Assembly: GCA_902490005.1 (NCBI GenBank) | Contig: CABUCM010000022.1 | Coordinates: 1-44,196, forward strand | Length of the DNA stretch: 44,196 nt | DNA from: an uncultured Ruminiclostridium sp. | GTDB lineage: Bacteria > Bacillota > Clostridia > Oscillospirales > Acutalibacteraceae | Reading direction: 5' to 3' | Shown here: positions 1 through 7,099 of the stretch, in pieces | How the letters are laid out: each line of letters opens with the position of its first letter | How positions within the stretch are numbered: the stretch's first letter is position 1 | Notes under the pieces: model-generated | What the model was told of the DNA's origin: nothing | What the model saw: the letters and a program-made list of their open reading frames with translations, nothing else | Databases searched by the model: none | Translations under genes and position numbers: made by a program

Positions 1-53
1 AGAATCCTACATTTTTTGTTCGGCGCTTTTTTACATTTTATCACTGGCGTTGA

Positions 54-263
54 CAGTTTTATAAGCAAGATAAGGCTTGTGTTCTCGTCATTGAAGTGGA
101 TGGCTTTGCGTTCCATGAAAATAAACCGGAACAGTTAGCAAGGGATGAGCTGAAGGATAATGTTCTCCGAAAATATGGAATTCGGTTTTTGCGGCTGCCC
201 ACGAACGGAAGTGGGGAAGATGAAAAAATCCGGAATGCGTTGAGAGATTGCGTGGTACGATAG
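54..263 (+). pseudogene. DUF2726-like nuclease C-terminal remnant
   Basis: An open frame with no start codon, bounded upstream by an in-frame TGA at 51-53 and ending at TAG 261-263. It encodes about 69 residues containing VIEVDGFAFHE followed by an ARDELKD...YGIRFLRLPT pattern. That is the shape of the last part of the DUF2726/PD-(D/E)XK-like nuclease domain found at the C-terminus of many helicase-like or stand-alone defence proteins: the EVDG strand, then R-D..K and a hydrophobic LRL strand. The upstream half is missing or out of frame, so I call it a broken gene and not a functional small protein. The exact parent family is uncertain. Confidence 0.55.
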
Positions 264-393
264 AAAGGCTGCAAAAAGGGATGCACAGGCTAATAGTCAA
301 TTATAGGTTGCCTTCAGTGGAAAATAAGTAGAAAATAGTTGCAAATTCCATATGAAACACACAATCTGAATAATCGGAAAGGGAGGCGGTGAT

Positions 394-611
394 TTGATTT
401 ATTTTACTGCAGATACACATTTTGAAACATGCTAAAAAGTCATACATGATACATGGTCATATTCATAATGATGCGTCGGAAGACTTTTGGCAGCTTCTTC
501 AAAAGCGCGATAATGTGTTAAATGCGGGGGGTAGATATTAATCATTTCACTCCTGTTACATTTGATGAACTGCTGGAAAATAATCGTCGTTTTACGGAGG
601 ATAAGATATAA
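394..611 (+). pseudogene. Metallophosphoesterase remnant (deleted and frameshifted)
   Basis: A good ribosome site (GGGAGGCGG) precedes a TTG at 394 that opens with L-I-Y-F-T-A-D-T-H-F, the conserved first metal-binding strand of small calcineurin-like phosphoesterases. The frame stops at once at TGC-TAA. In another frame the sequence resumes with MIHGHIHND, the family's GHxH metal motif, then WQLLQKRDNVLNAG. A run of six G at about 525-530 shifts the frame again into VDINHFTPVTFDELLENN, the normal C-terminus. About the middle half of the gene is therefore missing and one indel has occurred. Decay is clear and function is not expected. Confidence 0.8.
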
Positions 612-613
612 AA

Positions 614-647
614 AATCAGCCGTCCTGCAAACTCAAAACGACTGATT
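614..647 (-). terminator. Rho-independent terminator of the HipA-like gene
   Basis: Inverted arms AATCAGCCGT (614-623) and ACGACTGATT (638-647) pair over 10 bp with one G-T. Read on the minus strand the hairpin is followed by a run of T, and it lies just after the stop codon of the minus-strand gene ending at 675. Confidence 0.65.
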
Positions 648-674
648 GGTATTTTATTCTGTTTTTATATAGGG

Positions 675-2207
675 TTACAGGGGCATCTTCCGAGAATAAT
701 CCTGTGCGATGTTTTCTTCCACATCATCTTCGGTGGAATTCGTCTGTACTGGTGCCTGCGTCATAGATAGCTGCAACAGGTTCTGGATCCGCCGATGGGC
801 AGTTTCCACTATGGCTTTGATCCGGTTATCGTCCATATATTCCTTTGCGCCCTCCGCAGACAGGGTATTTGTAATCAGTTCTTCCACATCAGCAAGACGT
901 TCGAAGTCAATCCAGCTAAAGTCAGATACCAGCTTAAGCTGCTCGGTATGGTGCTTTTTGAAGGGCTTGCATTCCACATCGCGCTCCGCGCGGATCTGCC
1001 CGGCGACCTTATCATAGCCGAGGGAGGAACCGCTGTCGTAAATCGGAGCCATGCCGATCCATTCCAGCGTTTCCGCGTTGCGGAGCAGCCCGAAGTTGTT
1101 CAGATGGCGGTCTTCGTTGGCGATGATATAATCGAGTACGATCATGCGGTCAAGAAAAGGAACAACATCCTTTACACCGAGCGATTCACAGCAGTTTACA
1201 AAGTGCTGATACACGGAGGTGCTGTTGTCCTTTTTTCGTGTCTGTATGATGCGCCATGCGGGGACAAGCTCTGTATCATCTGCGACAAAGTCTTCGCAGA
1301 CGCAGTAAGGCGCACCTTTATTCCATGTGACCGCATACGGCACATGAGGAATTCCAATCCGTTCCATGATTCCGGCCGCAATCACTTCGTTAAAGGGCTG
1401 CTGACGGAATGGATTGGAACCGCCTTTTACAAGGCAGCGTTTGCCGTCGATGATCTTCCATCTTTTCTTCAGATTACCGTCCGAGGTGTTATCGGGGGAA
1501 CTGAAATCCAAAACATTCATCTTTTTATTCGTGCCGAACAGCACATCTCCGATGTCATCCGAGAAGTCGTTATAAAAAAAATTGACCTTATCCCAGGTGA
1601 GACCGGAGCCTTCGGGACAAATCCAGTACTGATCGGAAAGACTCAGTCCGTAGCAGCGGACAAGAAGCATTTTTGTGTTGGATAGTTCCAGCGTTTCAAG
1701 TGCTTCACGGATACCGGAACGACTTGCCGGGATAGAGCGGTCCGTCCACCATTCGTTTAACGCCGCACGATCCGCAACACCTCGGCGCACGGGAACTCCT
1801 ACAGGTAGATGCGCCGGAGCATACACAGTATTGATTTTTTGTATAAAGCCGGTGGCGTCATCAAGCTCGATATCGGCAACGGCTGTCCGTTTATGCATTA
1901 AGGAACATTTCATCTTTGCCACCTCGTTTTGTATTTTCGTTTCATTGCCACTGCTTTTAGTGGCTTTTGGAGTCCGACGCAGATTTCGAAGCTGTTCCTG
2001 TAATTCTTTCCGCAAATTGATTTGTTCGGAAAGTGCTTCAATCTCATCGTCTTTCAGATACTTGCTCTGTTTTTGACCTTTCTCCGACCATTGATGATAA
2101 TAATACAGATTCCCGTTAATGGATTTCTTCGAAATATATCCTTTCGGCAGCTCATTGATTTTTGCTGTCAGTTCTGTTATTTGATTCAAAATCTTATCAT
2201 TCTGCAT
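675..2207 (-). CDS. HipA-like kinase-domain protein with N-terminal extension
   Basis: 510 residues. The C-terminal two thirds resemble the HipA Ser/Thr kinase fold: an LVKGG strand with a candidate ATP Lys, NEVIA, the catalytic-loop equivalent NEDRHLNNFG (Asn364-Asp366) and the metal-binding IYDSGSSLG (Asp391). The first 90 residues differ from classical HipA. They are charged and helix/coiled-coil-like, with a YISKKSINGNLYYYHQW segment like small Clostridial DUF6788-type proteins that read as a short beta domain. No HipB-type helix-turn-helix gene lies beside it. The start is fixed by GGAGGCGG a few bases upstream, and a strong promoter lies at 2234-2263. HipA toxins phosphorylate tRNA synthetases or translation factors; the substrate here is unknown. 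It neighbours decayed and restriction genes, which fits a defence or toxin role (inference). Confidence 0.75.
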   Translation of the reverse strand: MQNDKILNQITELTAKINELPKGYISKKSINGNLYYYHQWSEKGQKQSKYLKDDEIEALSEQINLRKELQEQLRNLRRTPKATKSSGNETKIQNEVAKMKCSLMHKRTAVADIELDDATGFIQKINTVYAPAHLPVGVPVRRGVADRAALNEWWTDRSIPASRSGIREALETLELSNTKMLLVRCYGLSLSDQYWICPEGSGLTWDKVNFFYNDFSDDIGDVLFGTNKKMNVLDFSSPDNTSDGNLKKRWKIIDGKRCLVKGGSNPFRQQPFNEVIAAGIMERIGIPHVPYAVTWNKGAPYCVCEDFVADDTELVPAWRIIQTRKKDNSTSVYQHFVNCCESLGVKDVVPFLDRMIVLDYIIANEDRHLNNFGLLRNAETLEWIGMAPIYDSGSSLGYDKVAGQIRAERDVECKPFKKHHTEQLKLVSDFSWIDFERLADVEELITNTLSAEGAKEYMDDNRIKAIVETAHRRIQNLLQLSMTQAPVQTNSTEDDVEENIAQDYSRKMPL

Positions 2208-2233
2208 CCATACCGCCTCCGTTTATAGAAACT

Positions 2234-2263
2234 ATTATACCCTGTTTTAACCCCTTTTGTCAA
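2234..2263 (-). promoter_or_regulatory. Sigma-A-type promoter of the HipA-like gene
   Basis: On the minus strand a perfect TTGACA (2258-2263) and a perfect TATAAT (2234-2239) are separated by 18 bp, about 30 bp upstream of the start codon of the HipA-like gene. Confidence 0.8.
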
Positions 2264-2333
2264 TGCAGTGCGGTGTAGACAAGAAAAGCTCAAATTGAAG
2301 AGCATAAACACGTGTATTTTTTGTCCTTCTATA

Positions 2334-2362
2334 TTGACTTCTCCTACTGAACCTGATATTAT
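2334..2362 (+). promoter_or_regulatory. Promoter reading through repeat copy 1 into the RM genes
   Basis: TTGACT (2334-2339) and TATTAT (2357-2362) with exactly 17 bp between them. Transcription would start near 2369 and run straight into the hairpin of repeat copy 1 before reaching the methylase gene at 2540, leaving a leader of about 170 nt. Confidence 0.6.
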
Positions 2363-2472
2363 AAATATACAGAAAAGCGGTGTAGGGGAAGTGCCCCTGC
2401 ACCGTTCGTTTTTTCCAGATGCAATGTATATTGGGTGAGTAAAAATCTTGACAAGAAAAGGACCCGCAAAGA
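2360..2472 (+). repeat. Hairpin direct repeat, copy 1 (left of RM module)
   Basis: Positions 2360-2410 match 5547-5597 at 47 of 51 bases. A looser match continues (AGTAAAA..., then A(C/T)CCGCAAAG) to about 2472. The core folds into a 13-bp stem: AGCGGTGTAGGGG at 2376-2388, loop AAGTG, CCCCTGCACCGTT at 2394-2406. A T-rich tract follows (TTCGTTTTTT), so copy 1 could act as an attenuator or terminator in the leader of the methylase gene. The 2208-2539 gap holds this element, the two divergent promoters and the GGAGGAGAT ribosome site; nothing else was seen. Confidence 0.85.
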
Positions 2473-2539
2473 TTCTCGGAACATATATATCTGTACACTT
2501 ATAAACATCGTATAGACAAAATGGTCGGAGGAGATATCT

Positions 2540-4528
2540 ATGAATGACAGACGACAGCTTATTGTAGATATATTAAAACTTGCATCCCATCTAGACCCAG
2601 ACGTATTAAAATGTCTATTGTTAATCCAATGTATTTGCACAATGCCCGGCGAGGAACAGCGTTGCAGCGGAGTGGTGAAATACTGTAATGGTAAAATGCT
2701 GTGGGATATGATAGTACAAGAGACATGCAAGACCGATGGGCATACCTTAGAAGCGATAAAATATGCCATTGACCAAATAAGCCCCAAACTGTCCTTACCG
2801 GCAGATTTGGCGGATCGCTTGCGCACTGTTGTTGTGGACGAGTCCGCACTGAAAAACTTTGTGTACCTGCTGTCAAACAGACCACCGGATAACGATTTTT
2901 TACTCTCTGTTTTTGAGTATATCCTAGCACGGGAAGTAAAAAGTGCTCCGTCCAGCTCCGGTGATTTTTATACACCAAATCAAGTTATTCAATTGATGAT
3001 AGAATTGCTGGGAAATGAAGATGGTAAGAGTATATACGATCCCTGCTGTGGGAGCGGTGCAATGCTGTGCAGTGCCGCCCTTGCTTATGCCGGCAAAAAA
3101 CTGCGTTTATATGGGCAAACACTTGATGCACAAACTAATTTTATATGCAAAATGAACTTGTTGTTACGTGGCCTCTTTGTAGACCTAGGAGATGGTCCAG
3201 CCAATACGCTTCTGAATGATATGCATCGAAATCGGCAGTTTGACTATATTCTTACAAATCCACCGTTTAATTGCTCCAGTTGGTGTGAAAATGAGCCTTG
3301 CTACAGGAATACATGGCAATATGGGTTACCACCGAGAAAAAATGCTAATTTTGCGTGGCTCCAGCACATTATCAGCCATTTATCTCCTGATGGTTGTGCA
3401 GTTACCCTTCTTCCAAACGGAACGTTAACGACACAGAATCTTGCAGAGTGCGAGATCCGTAAAAGGATCTTTCTTGATGGATGGATAGAAGCAATCATTG
3501 CGCTTCCTCCGGGACTCTTCTATGCTACAAAAATCCCCTGTTGTATTTGGGTTATAAATCAATCTGTTAAACGTGACTCCGTACTTTTTGTGGACGCAAG
3601 GCAACTGGATATTTTCAACCAGCAAGACAGTAAAAAAATTTCTGCTCTTCTGTACCAGTATCGGAATGCCAAGAAACTTGAAATGACCGAATGGTACGCC
3701 GTGGCAGCCCGCGAAGAGATCGCCAAAAAGAACTACATTCTAAGTCCTAACCTGTACACTCGCCAGAAAGAACTTTCGATACCTTCGCTTGAACAAATTT
3801 CTGAAGATTTTAACACACTGGCAGATACATTAAGCAACCGAATTTCGGCATCTCCTCTTTGTAAAAATATAAATAAGTGGAAAGCAATAAAAATTCCTAT
3901 GGATTGGGAAGATGTGTATTTATCCGAAAGGTATAATATTTTCGGAGGCGTATGTGCAAAGAAAGACAAATTTGGATGTGGTACTCCTCTGGTAGACGTA
4001 AAGACAGTTATTCACAACATATTTCTTCCGGATACTCTTTCTTCCCGTGTTGAGTTGTCAGATACGGATGCCGAAAAATATAGTATTCGACGCGAAGATG
4101 TGCTAATGAATCGGACAAGTGAGACTACAGAGGAGTTAGCTTGCTGCAGCGTAGCGTTAAAAGACCAAACTGCTGTATATGGGGCTTACTTGAAACGCCT
4201 GCGGCCCATAGAAGATGGCTGGGCTGATCCACGATACATAGCAGGATATTTTCGCAGCAAGATATACCGGCAAGAAATCGAACGGGTTTCCTTTGTTTAT
4301 ACCACTCGTGCGAATATCAATCTCCATCAGCTATCACTGATACGCTTATATTATCCTAGTATGATGTGGCAACATGAAATTGGAGAAACATTGTTTTCTG
4401 TGCTCAATTTAAAGCAAGAAAATCATGATATGGAATTGGGCCGATTGATAGACCGATTTGTTGAGGTATTCATTGAGAAGTTTATCACATATCCTATTTT
4501 ACTTTTTCAGAAGGGACGTAACCAATAA
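2540..4528 (+). CDS. N6-adenine DNA methylase fused to a specificity (TRD) domain
   Basis: 662 residues. A helical N-terminus leads to the HsdM-type gamma-class core: YTPNQVIQLMIELL, the AdoMet motif DPCCGSGAML at residue 167 and the catalytic NPPF at residue 240. From about residue 455 the sequence changes to a WEDVYLSERYNIFGG... stretch ending in RANINLHQLSLIRLYYP, which reads like a type I HsdS target-recognition domain. Modification and DNA recognition are thus probably on one chain. It is preceded by GGAGGAGAT and overlaps the HNH gene by one base (TAATG), so the two are co-translated. No HsdR translocase is present, so this is a compact two-gene restriction-modification system and not classical type I. 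Its G+C is lower than in the genes to the right, consistent with horizontal acquisition. Confidence 0.85.
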   Translation: MNDRRQLIVDILKLASHLDPDVLKCLLLIQCICTMPGEEQRCSGVVKYCNGKMLWDMIVQETCKTDGHTLEAIKYAIDQISPKLSLPADLADRLRTVVVDESALKNFVYLLSNRPPDNDFLLSVFEYILAREVKSAPSSSGDFYTPNQVIQLMIELLGNEDGKSIYDPCCGSGAMLCSAALAYAGKKLRLYGQTLDAQTNFICKMNLLLRGLFVDLGDGPANTLLNDMHRNRQFDYILTNPPFNCSSWCENEPCYRNTWQYGLPPRKNANFAWLQHIISHLSPDGCAVTLLPNGTLTTQNLAECEIRKRIFLDGWIEAIIALPPGLFYATKIPCCIWVINQSVKRDSVLFVDARQLDIFNQQDSKKISALLYQYRNAKKLEMTEWYAVAAREEIAKKNYILSPNLYTRQKELSIPSLEQISEDFNTLADTLSNRISASPLCKNINKWKAIKIPMDWEDVYLSERYNIFGGVCAKKDKFGCGTPLVDVKTVIHNIFLPDTLSSRVELSDTDAEKYSIRREDVLMNRTSETTEELACCSVALKDQTAVYGAYLKRLRPIEDGWADPRYIAGYFRSKIYRQEIERVSFVYTTRANINLHQLSLIRLYYPSMMWQHEIGETLFSVLNLKQENHDMELGRLIDRFVEVFIEKFITYPILLFQKGRNQ

Positions 4529-5400
4529 TGACGCAATTGGAGCAAATGAAGCTGGTTCTTCTTTATTCCATGAACGAAATGGGCGGTGGCGGAAAACGTC
4601 ATTTGGTACTGAAGCATATTAACGACAGTAACTACTGGTATAAAAATGATAGAAATGATATTAGAGGTAGGGTACGTCCATCAGAAGCAAAATGGCGGAA
4701 TAATTTTTCATATGAGCGGCAGCATTTAGTAGATGATGGCTATATGAAAGCTGGCGGAGATGGAAACTGGTTCATAACTGAGAGCGGAAAAGGTTATCTG
4801 ACTAAGCTGATAAATCAAGCTCGCAATATGACTTCAACAGAGAAACGCTTGTTTACACTATCATTCTATCAAAAACTTCTTTCTGTATATCTGTCCCCAG
4901 TAGATAATATTCTCGACGAAGAAAATGAGGAAGCGCGATATATTACACAGATGGCTCTAGAAAGAATAAATACTGAATCTGTACCAGTTGTCTTTTCAAA
5001 TGAACCGGAAAGAAAACCTACTTCGCATATTTCAGGAAACCGAATTATCTATCCACGTGATCCATCTGTGGCAAGACGCGCACTTGGCAGGGCAAACCAT
5101 TTGTGTGAGATAAATCGGGACCATGCATCATTTCTACGTAGAAATGGACACGTTTTGTACATGGAACCGCATCACTTGATCCCAATATCTTTCACCGACT
5201 ATTTTGGAGTAAATTTAGACAGAGAGCAAAACATTTTTTCCCTCTGCAGCAACTGTCACAATCAAATTCATTACGGGACAAAGGAAGACGTTAGAAAATT
5301 AATCACCAAGCTGTTTCTTTCAAGAGCGAGAGAAATATGTTTGATATTGGGCAGAGAAATCAGCGTGGAAGAAATTTACAGAATTTATGGAGTTTTGTAA
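4528..5400 (+). CDS. HNH restriction endonuclease with N-terminal winged-helix-like domain
   Basis: 290 residues. Residues 1-100 (KHINDSNYWYKNDRND, then FSYERQHLVDDGYMK and WFITESGKGYL) resemble the Mrr-type N-terminal winged helix used by restriction enzymes to bind DNA. The C-terminal third is a full HNH/beta-beta-alpha nuclease: LCEINRDH, MEPHHLIP (His215-His216), an NLDREQNI segment, and LCSNCHNQIHYG with the zinc or structural cysteines and final His. All catalytic positions look intact. It follows the methylase-specificity gene with a one-base overlap, so it is the likely restriction partner. No methyl-binding domain is obvious, so type II-like cutting of unmodified sites is more likely than type IV cutting (inference). 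Confidence 0.82.
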   Translation: MTQLEQMKLVLLYSMNEMGGGGKRHLVLKHINDSNYWYKNDRNDIRGRVRPSEAKWRNNFSYERQHLVDDGYMKAGGDGNWFITESGKGYLTKLINQARNMTSTEKRLFTLSFYQKLLSVYLSPVDNILDEENEEARYITQMALERINTESVPVVFSNEPERKPTSHISGNRIIYPRDPSVARRALGRANHLCEINRDHASFLRRNGHVLYMEPHHLIPISFTDYFGVNLDREQNIFSLCSNCHNQIHYGTKEDVRKLITKLFLSRAREICLILGREISVEEIYRIYGVL

Positions 5401-5546
5401 TAGGTAGATTCAAGCAGAAAATAGTGAACTATGGCGCAATGCACTGTATTTTCAAATGGCAAGCAGAAGAGTAACAAAAAGAGCCAAGACCTGTTGGTTA
5501 GAGAATAAACGAATTATCCGATAAATCTCAAAAAAGCACCATCTAA

Positions 5547-5639
5547 TATAAATATACAGAAAAGCGGTGTAGGGAAAGCGTCCCTGCACCGCTCGTTATA
5601 TTAGGCAAGTAAAATTTGGAGGGAAAAAGATCCGCAAAG
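5547..5639 (+). repeat. Hairpin direct repeat, copy 2 (right of RM module)
   Basis: Second copy of the element at 2360-2472, in the same orientation. The stem is AGCGGTGTAGGGA (5563-5575), loop AAGCG, TCCCTGCACCGCT (5581-5593). Compared with copy 1, one G-C pair has become A-T, one G-T wobble has become G-C, and the only other difference in the 51-base core lies in the loop. Copy 2 lacks the T run after the stem and the -35/-10 pair upstream, so only the stem is conserved, not the promoter or terminator context. Confidence 0.85.
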
Positions 5640-5640
5640 G

Positions 5641-5663
5641 AGCGGTACCGCTGAGATCTCGAG
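5641..5663 (+). repeat. Adjacent perfect palindromes
   Basis: AGCGGTACCGCT (5641-5652) is a 12-bp perfect palindrome. It is followed directly by GAGATCTC (5653-5660), which overlaps CTCGAG (5658-5663). They begin right after repeat copy 2. They could be protein-binding sites or targets of a type II enzyme; function unknown. Confidence 0.5.
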
Positions 5664-5725
5664 GTTTTTATACCCGATTCCAAAAACAGCTTTTGGGGCC
5701 AAAATTGGGATGAAAGGATGTTTTT

Positions 5726-5974
5726 ATGCCAAACTTTTGTAAGAGTTTGGGAGATGAATCTATGAATATAGATGCGCTATTGTTGTATGCATATTTTTTG
5801 CTTTAGCCGCTGTATGATAACAGGATCTCAAACGATGACGATGGGGTTACAGAAAGGCCGCGCCGCCGGCGATATGATCGACGGTCAAAGGCGGAGGCTG
5901 AAGTGCAAAATAAGGCGTGGATATCCCGTTCAGCAGAACTTACGATACCGGAAAGGATCAGACTGAAGATATAA
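5726..5974 (+). pseudogene. Short ORF interrupted by in-frame TAG
   Basis: ATG at 5726 has a good ribosome site (GAAAGGATG, 8 bp upstream) and starts MPNFCKSLGDESMNIDALLLYAYFLL. It meets TAG at 5804-5806. The same frame then stays open for 55 codons (PLYDNRISNDDDGVTE, an Arg-rich patch, SAELTIPERIRLKI) to TAA 5972-5974. The hydrophobic NIDALLLYAYFLL segment could be a membrane helix. I do not recognise the family. Either a 26-residue peptide is made, or an 82-codon gene has been broken by an amber stop. It follows directly on repeat copy 2. Confidence 0.3.
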
Positions 5975-5998
5975 AGATAAGTAAAAAATCATTCCCTT

Positions 5999-6045
5999 GG
6001 CTCACTGCTTGAGCCGTCTTTATGGCGAATAGCGCCTATGTTTTT
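5999..6045 (+). terminator. Tandem hairpins, probable terminator
   Basis: GGCTCA/TGAGCC (5999-6015, loop CTGCT) is followed by GGCG/CGCC (6024-6036) and then a run of five T at 6041-6045. It lies between the interrupted ORF and the membrane-protein gene at 6157. Confidence 0.4.
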
Positions 6046-6156
6046 GATATCTTTGATCTCATACGCGGTTTAATATTGAAGAGATACCCCATACTAGTTA
6101 CTAAGTTAAAAATGAAGAATGCGATTAACTTAAAGAGAAAAGAGCGGGTGTCGTAA

Positions 6157-7089
6157 ATGTGCAAAAAACTATTGAAAGCGGTCGCCGCGGTGATCCTATT
6201 TTTTCTGGTTTTTCAACTTTCCGATCTGCTGGGAACCAAACTTTATCAATGGCTGGAGCGAGAACATACAGCGATACTTTACCAATATGCAACGGATGGG
6301 CAATTCTCTGATAACATTTACATTTCCGAGGAAACAGACCGGCGGTTCGGCGTTCCGGGGATTCTGCTGGGAATACCCGCCTCTGAAAGTTTGTCTGGCA
6401 TTGCCGGGCAAATAACAAAGGAACAATGGGAAATGGCTAGAATCCTGGAAGGAAATAAGCCGTATATGGAATACCTGCAAGAGCTTGGAACCAGCTTGTC
6501 GGGTTTATTCTCCTTTAGCGAACGGTTGGCCGGGTTTCAAGACGGCCTAATTTATGCCTGCCGGTATGTGCTGTTTTTACTGTGGGTCGTTGCGCTCCAC
6601 CTTCTCATGCGGTGCCGGCCCGCGTTGTACTTCGCCATGGGTTTACTTTGCATCTTTGCCACCTGTATCCGGTTGTCCGGTAAACTGCCGTCCGTTGTGC
6701 TCATTGGTTCCCCGGTGCAGCATATGATAGCGGACGGGCTGGTTCCGCCGCTGCTGGAAGCCATGCTTACTTTCCTGATTTTTGACATTACCATCTCTTC
6801 CATAGAGAAGGTTCGCCTCGGCCATAGGCTGGAGGCATTGTATCAGGATTTACCGGCGCTCCAATGCTTGACGGTTTCTCTAGCACAGAATATAGAGGGA
6901 GAATGCCTGTACCGCAGCGACATTTCTCGTCTGCTGCCCCATTTCAGCGCCTATCTCCAACAAGGAAAACGAACGAGGAAAAAGGCCATCCGTCTGATTC
7001 AATCGATTGAAAGCCTAAATGGCCCACATACCAACCGCTCCTTTTTGAAAGCGGTGGTAGAACTGCAGACGATTATGCCGTGTAAATAA
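6157..7089 (+). CDS. Unknown membrane protein
   Basis: 310 residues, family not recognised. An N-terminal hydrophobic helix (AAVILFFLVFQLSDLLG) is followed by about 100 mostly soluble residues containing FGVPGILLGIPASESLSG, then helices near residues 130-152, 153-172 and 185-210 (PPLLEAMLTFLIFDI). The C-terminal 100 residues are soluble and basic, with LLPHFSAYLQQGKRTRKKAIRLIQSIESLNG, possibly a cytoplasmic helical bundle. It stands alone on the plus strand, tail to tail with the MATE gene 10 bp away, and only a weak -35/-10 pair (TTGAAG/TACTAA near 6076-6104) lies upstream. Codon use looks normal for the G+C-rich genes to its right, so I take it as a real gene. Confidence 0.6.
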   Translation: MCKKLLKAVAAVILFFLVFQLSDLLGTKLYQWLEREHTAILYQYATDGQFSDNIYISEETDRRFGVPGILLGIPASESLSGIAGQITKEQWEMARILEGNKPYMEYLQELGTSLSGLFSFSERLAGFQDGLIYACRYVLFLLWVVALHLLMRCRPALYFAMGLLCIFATCIRLSGKLPSVVLIGSPVQHMIADGLVPPLLEAMLTFLIFDITISSIEKVRLGHRLEALYQDLPALQCLTVSLAQNIEGECLYRSDISRLLPHFSAYLQQGKRTRKKAIRLIQSIESLNGPHTNRSFLKAVVELQTIMPCK

Positions 7090-7099
7090 TTCTCTCACA

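Larger units (their letters stand above)
5401..5725 (+). other. Intergenic stretch between the HNH gene and a short ORF
   Basis: It contains a 39-codon open frame without a start (5408-5524, ...LWRNALYFQMASRRVTKRAK...) that may be a gene remnant but matches nothing I recognise. It also holds repeat copy 2 (5547-5639), a pair of adjacent palindromes (5641-5663) and a small CCAAAA/TTTTGG hairpin near 5680-5696. No promoter comparable to the one before copy 1 is present. Confidence 0.5.

Noticed and set aside
795..1685. 296-codon plus-strand frame opposite the HipA-like gene
   Set aside because: It is the mirror of a well-supported minus-strand gene with kinase motifs, promoter and terminator, and its own translation has no domain signature.
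2360..5639. CRISPR-like repeats or insertion-sequence ends
   Set aside because: There are only two copies, in direct orientation and 3.2 kb apart, and no transposase or Cas gene lies between them.
5641..5663. Cloning-vector polylinker contamination (GGTACC, AGATCT, CTCGAG in a row)
   Set aside because: The flanks are ordinary A+T-rich chromosomal sequence continuous with the repeat, no other vector sequence is present, and only three sites occur.
5804..5806. TAG read as pyrrolysine or suppressed codon
   Set aside because: No pyl genes or methylamine methyltransferase context are present; a simple amber mutation or a short peptide explains it.
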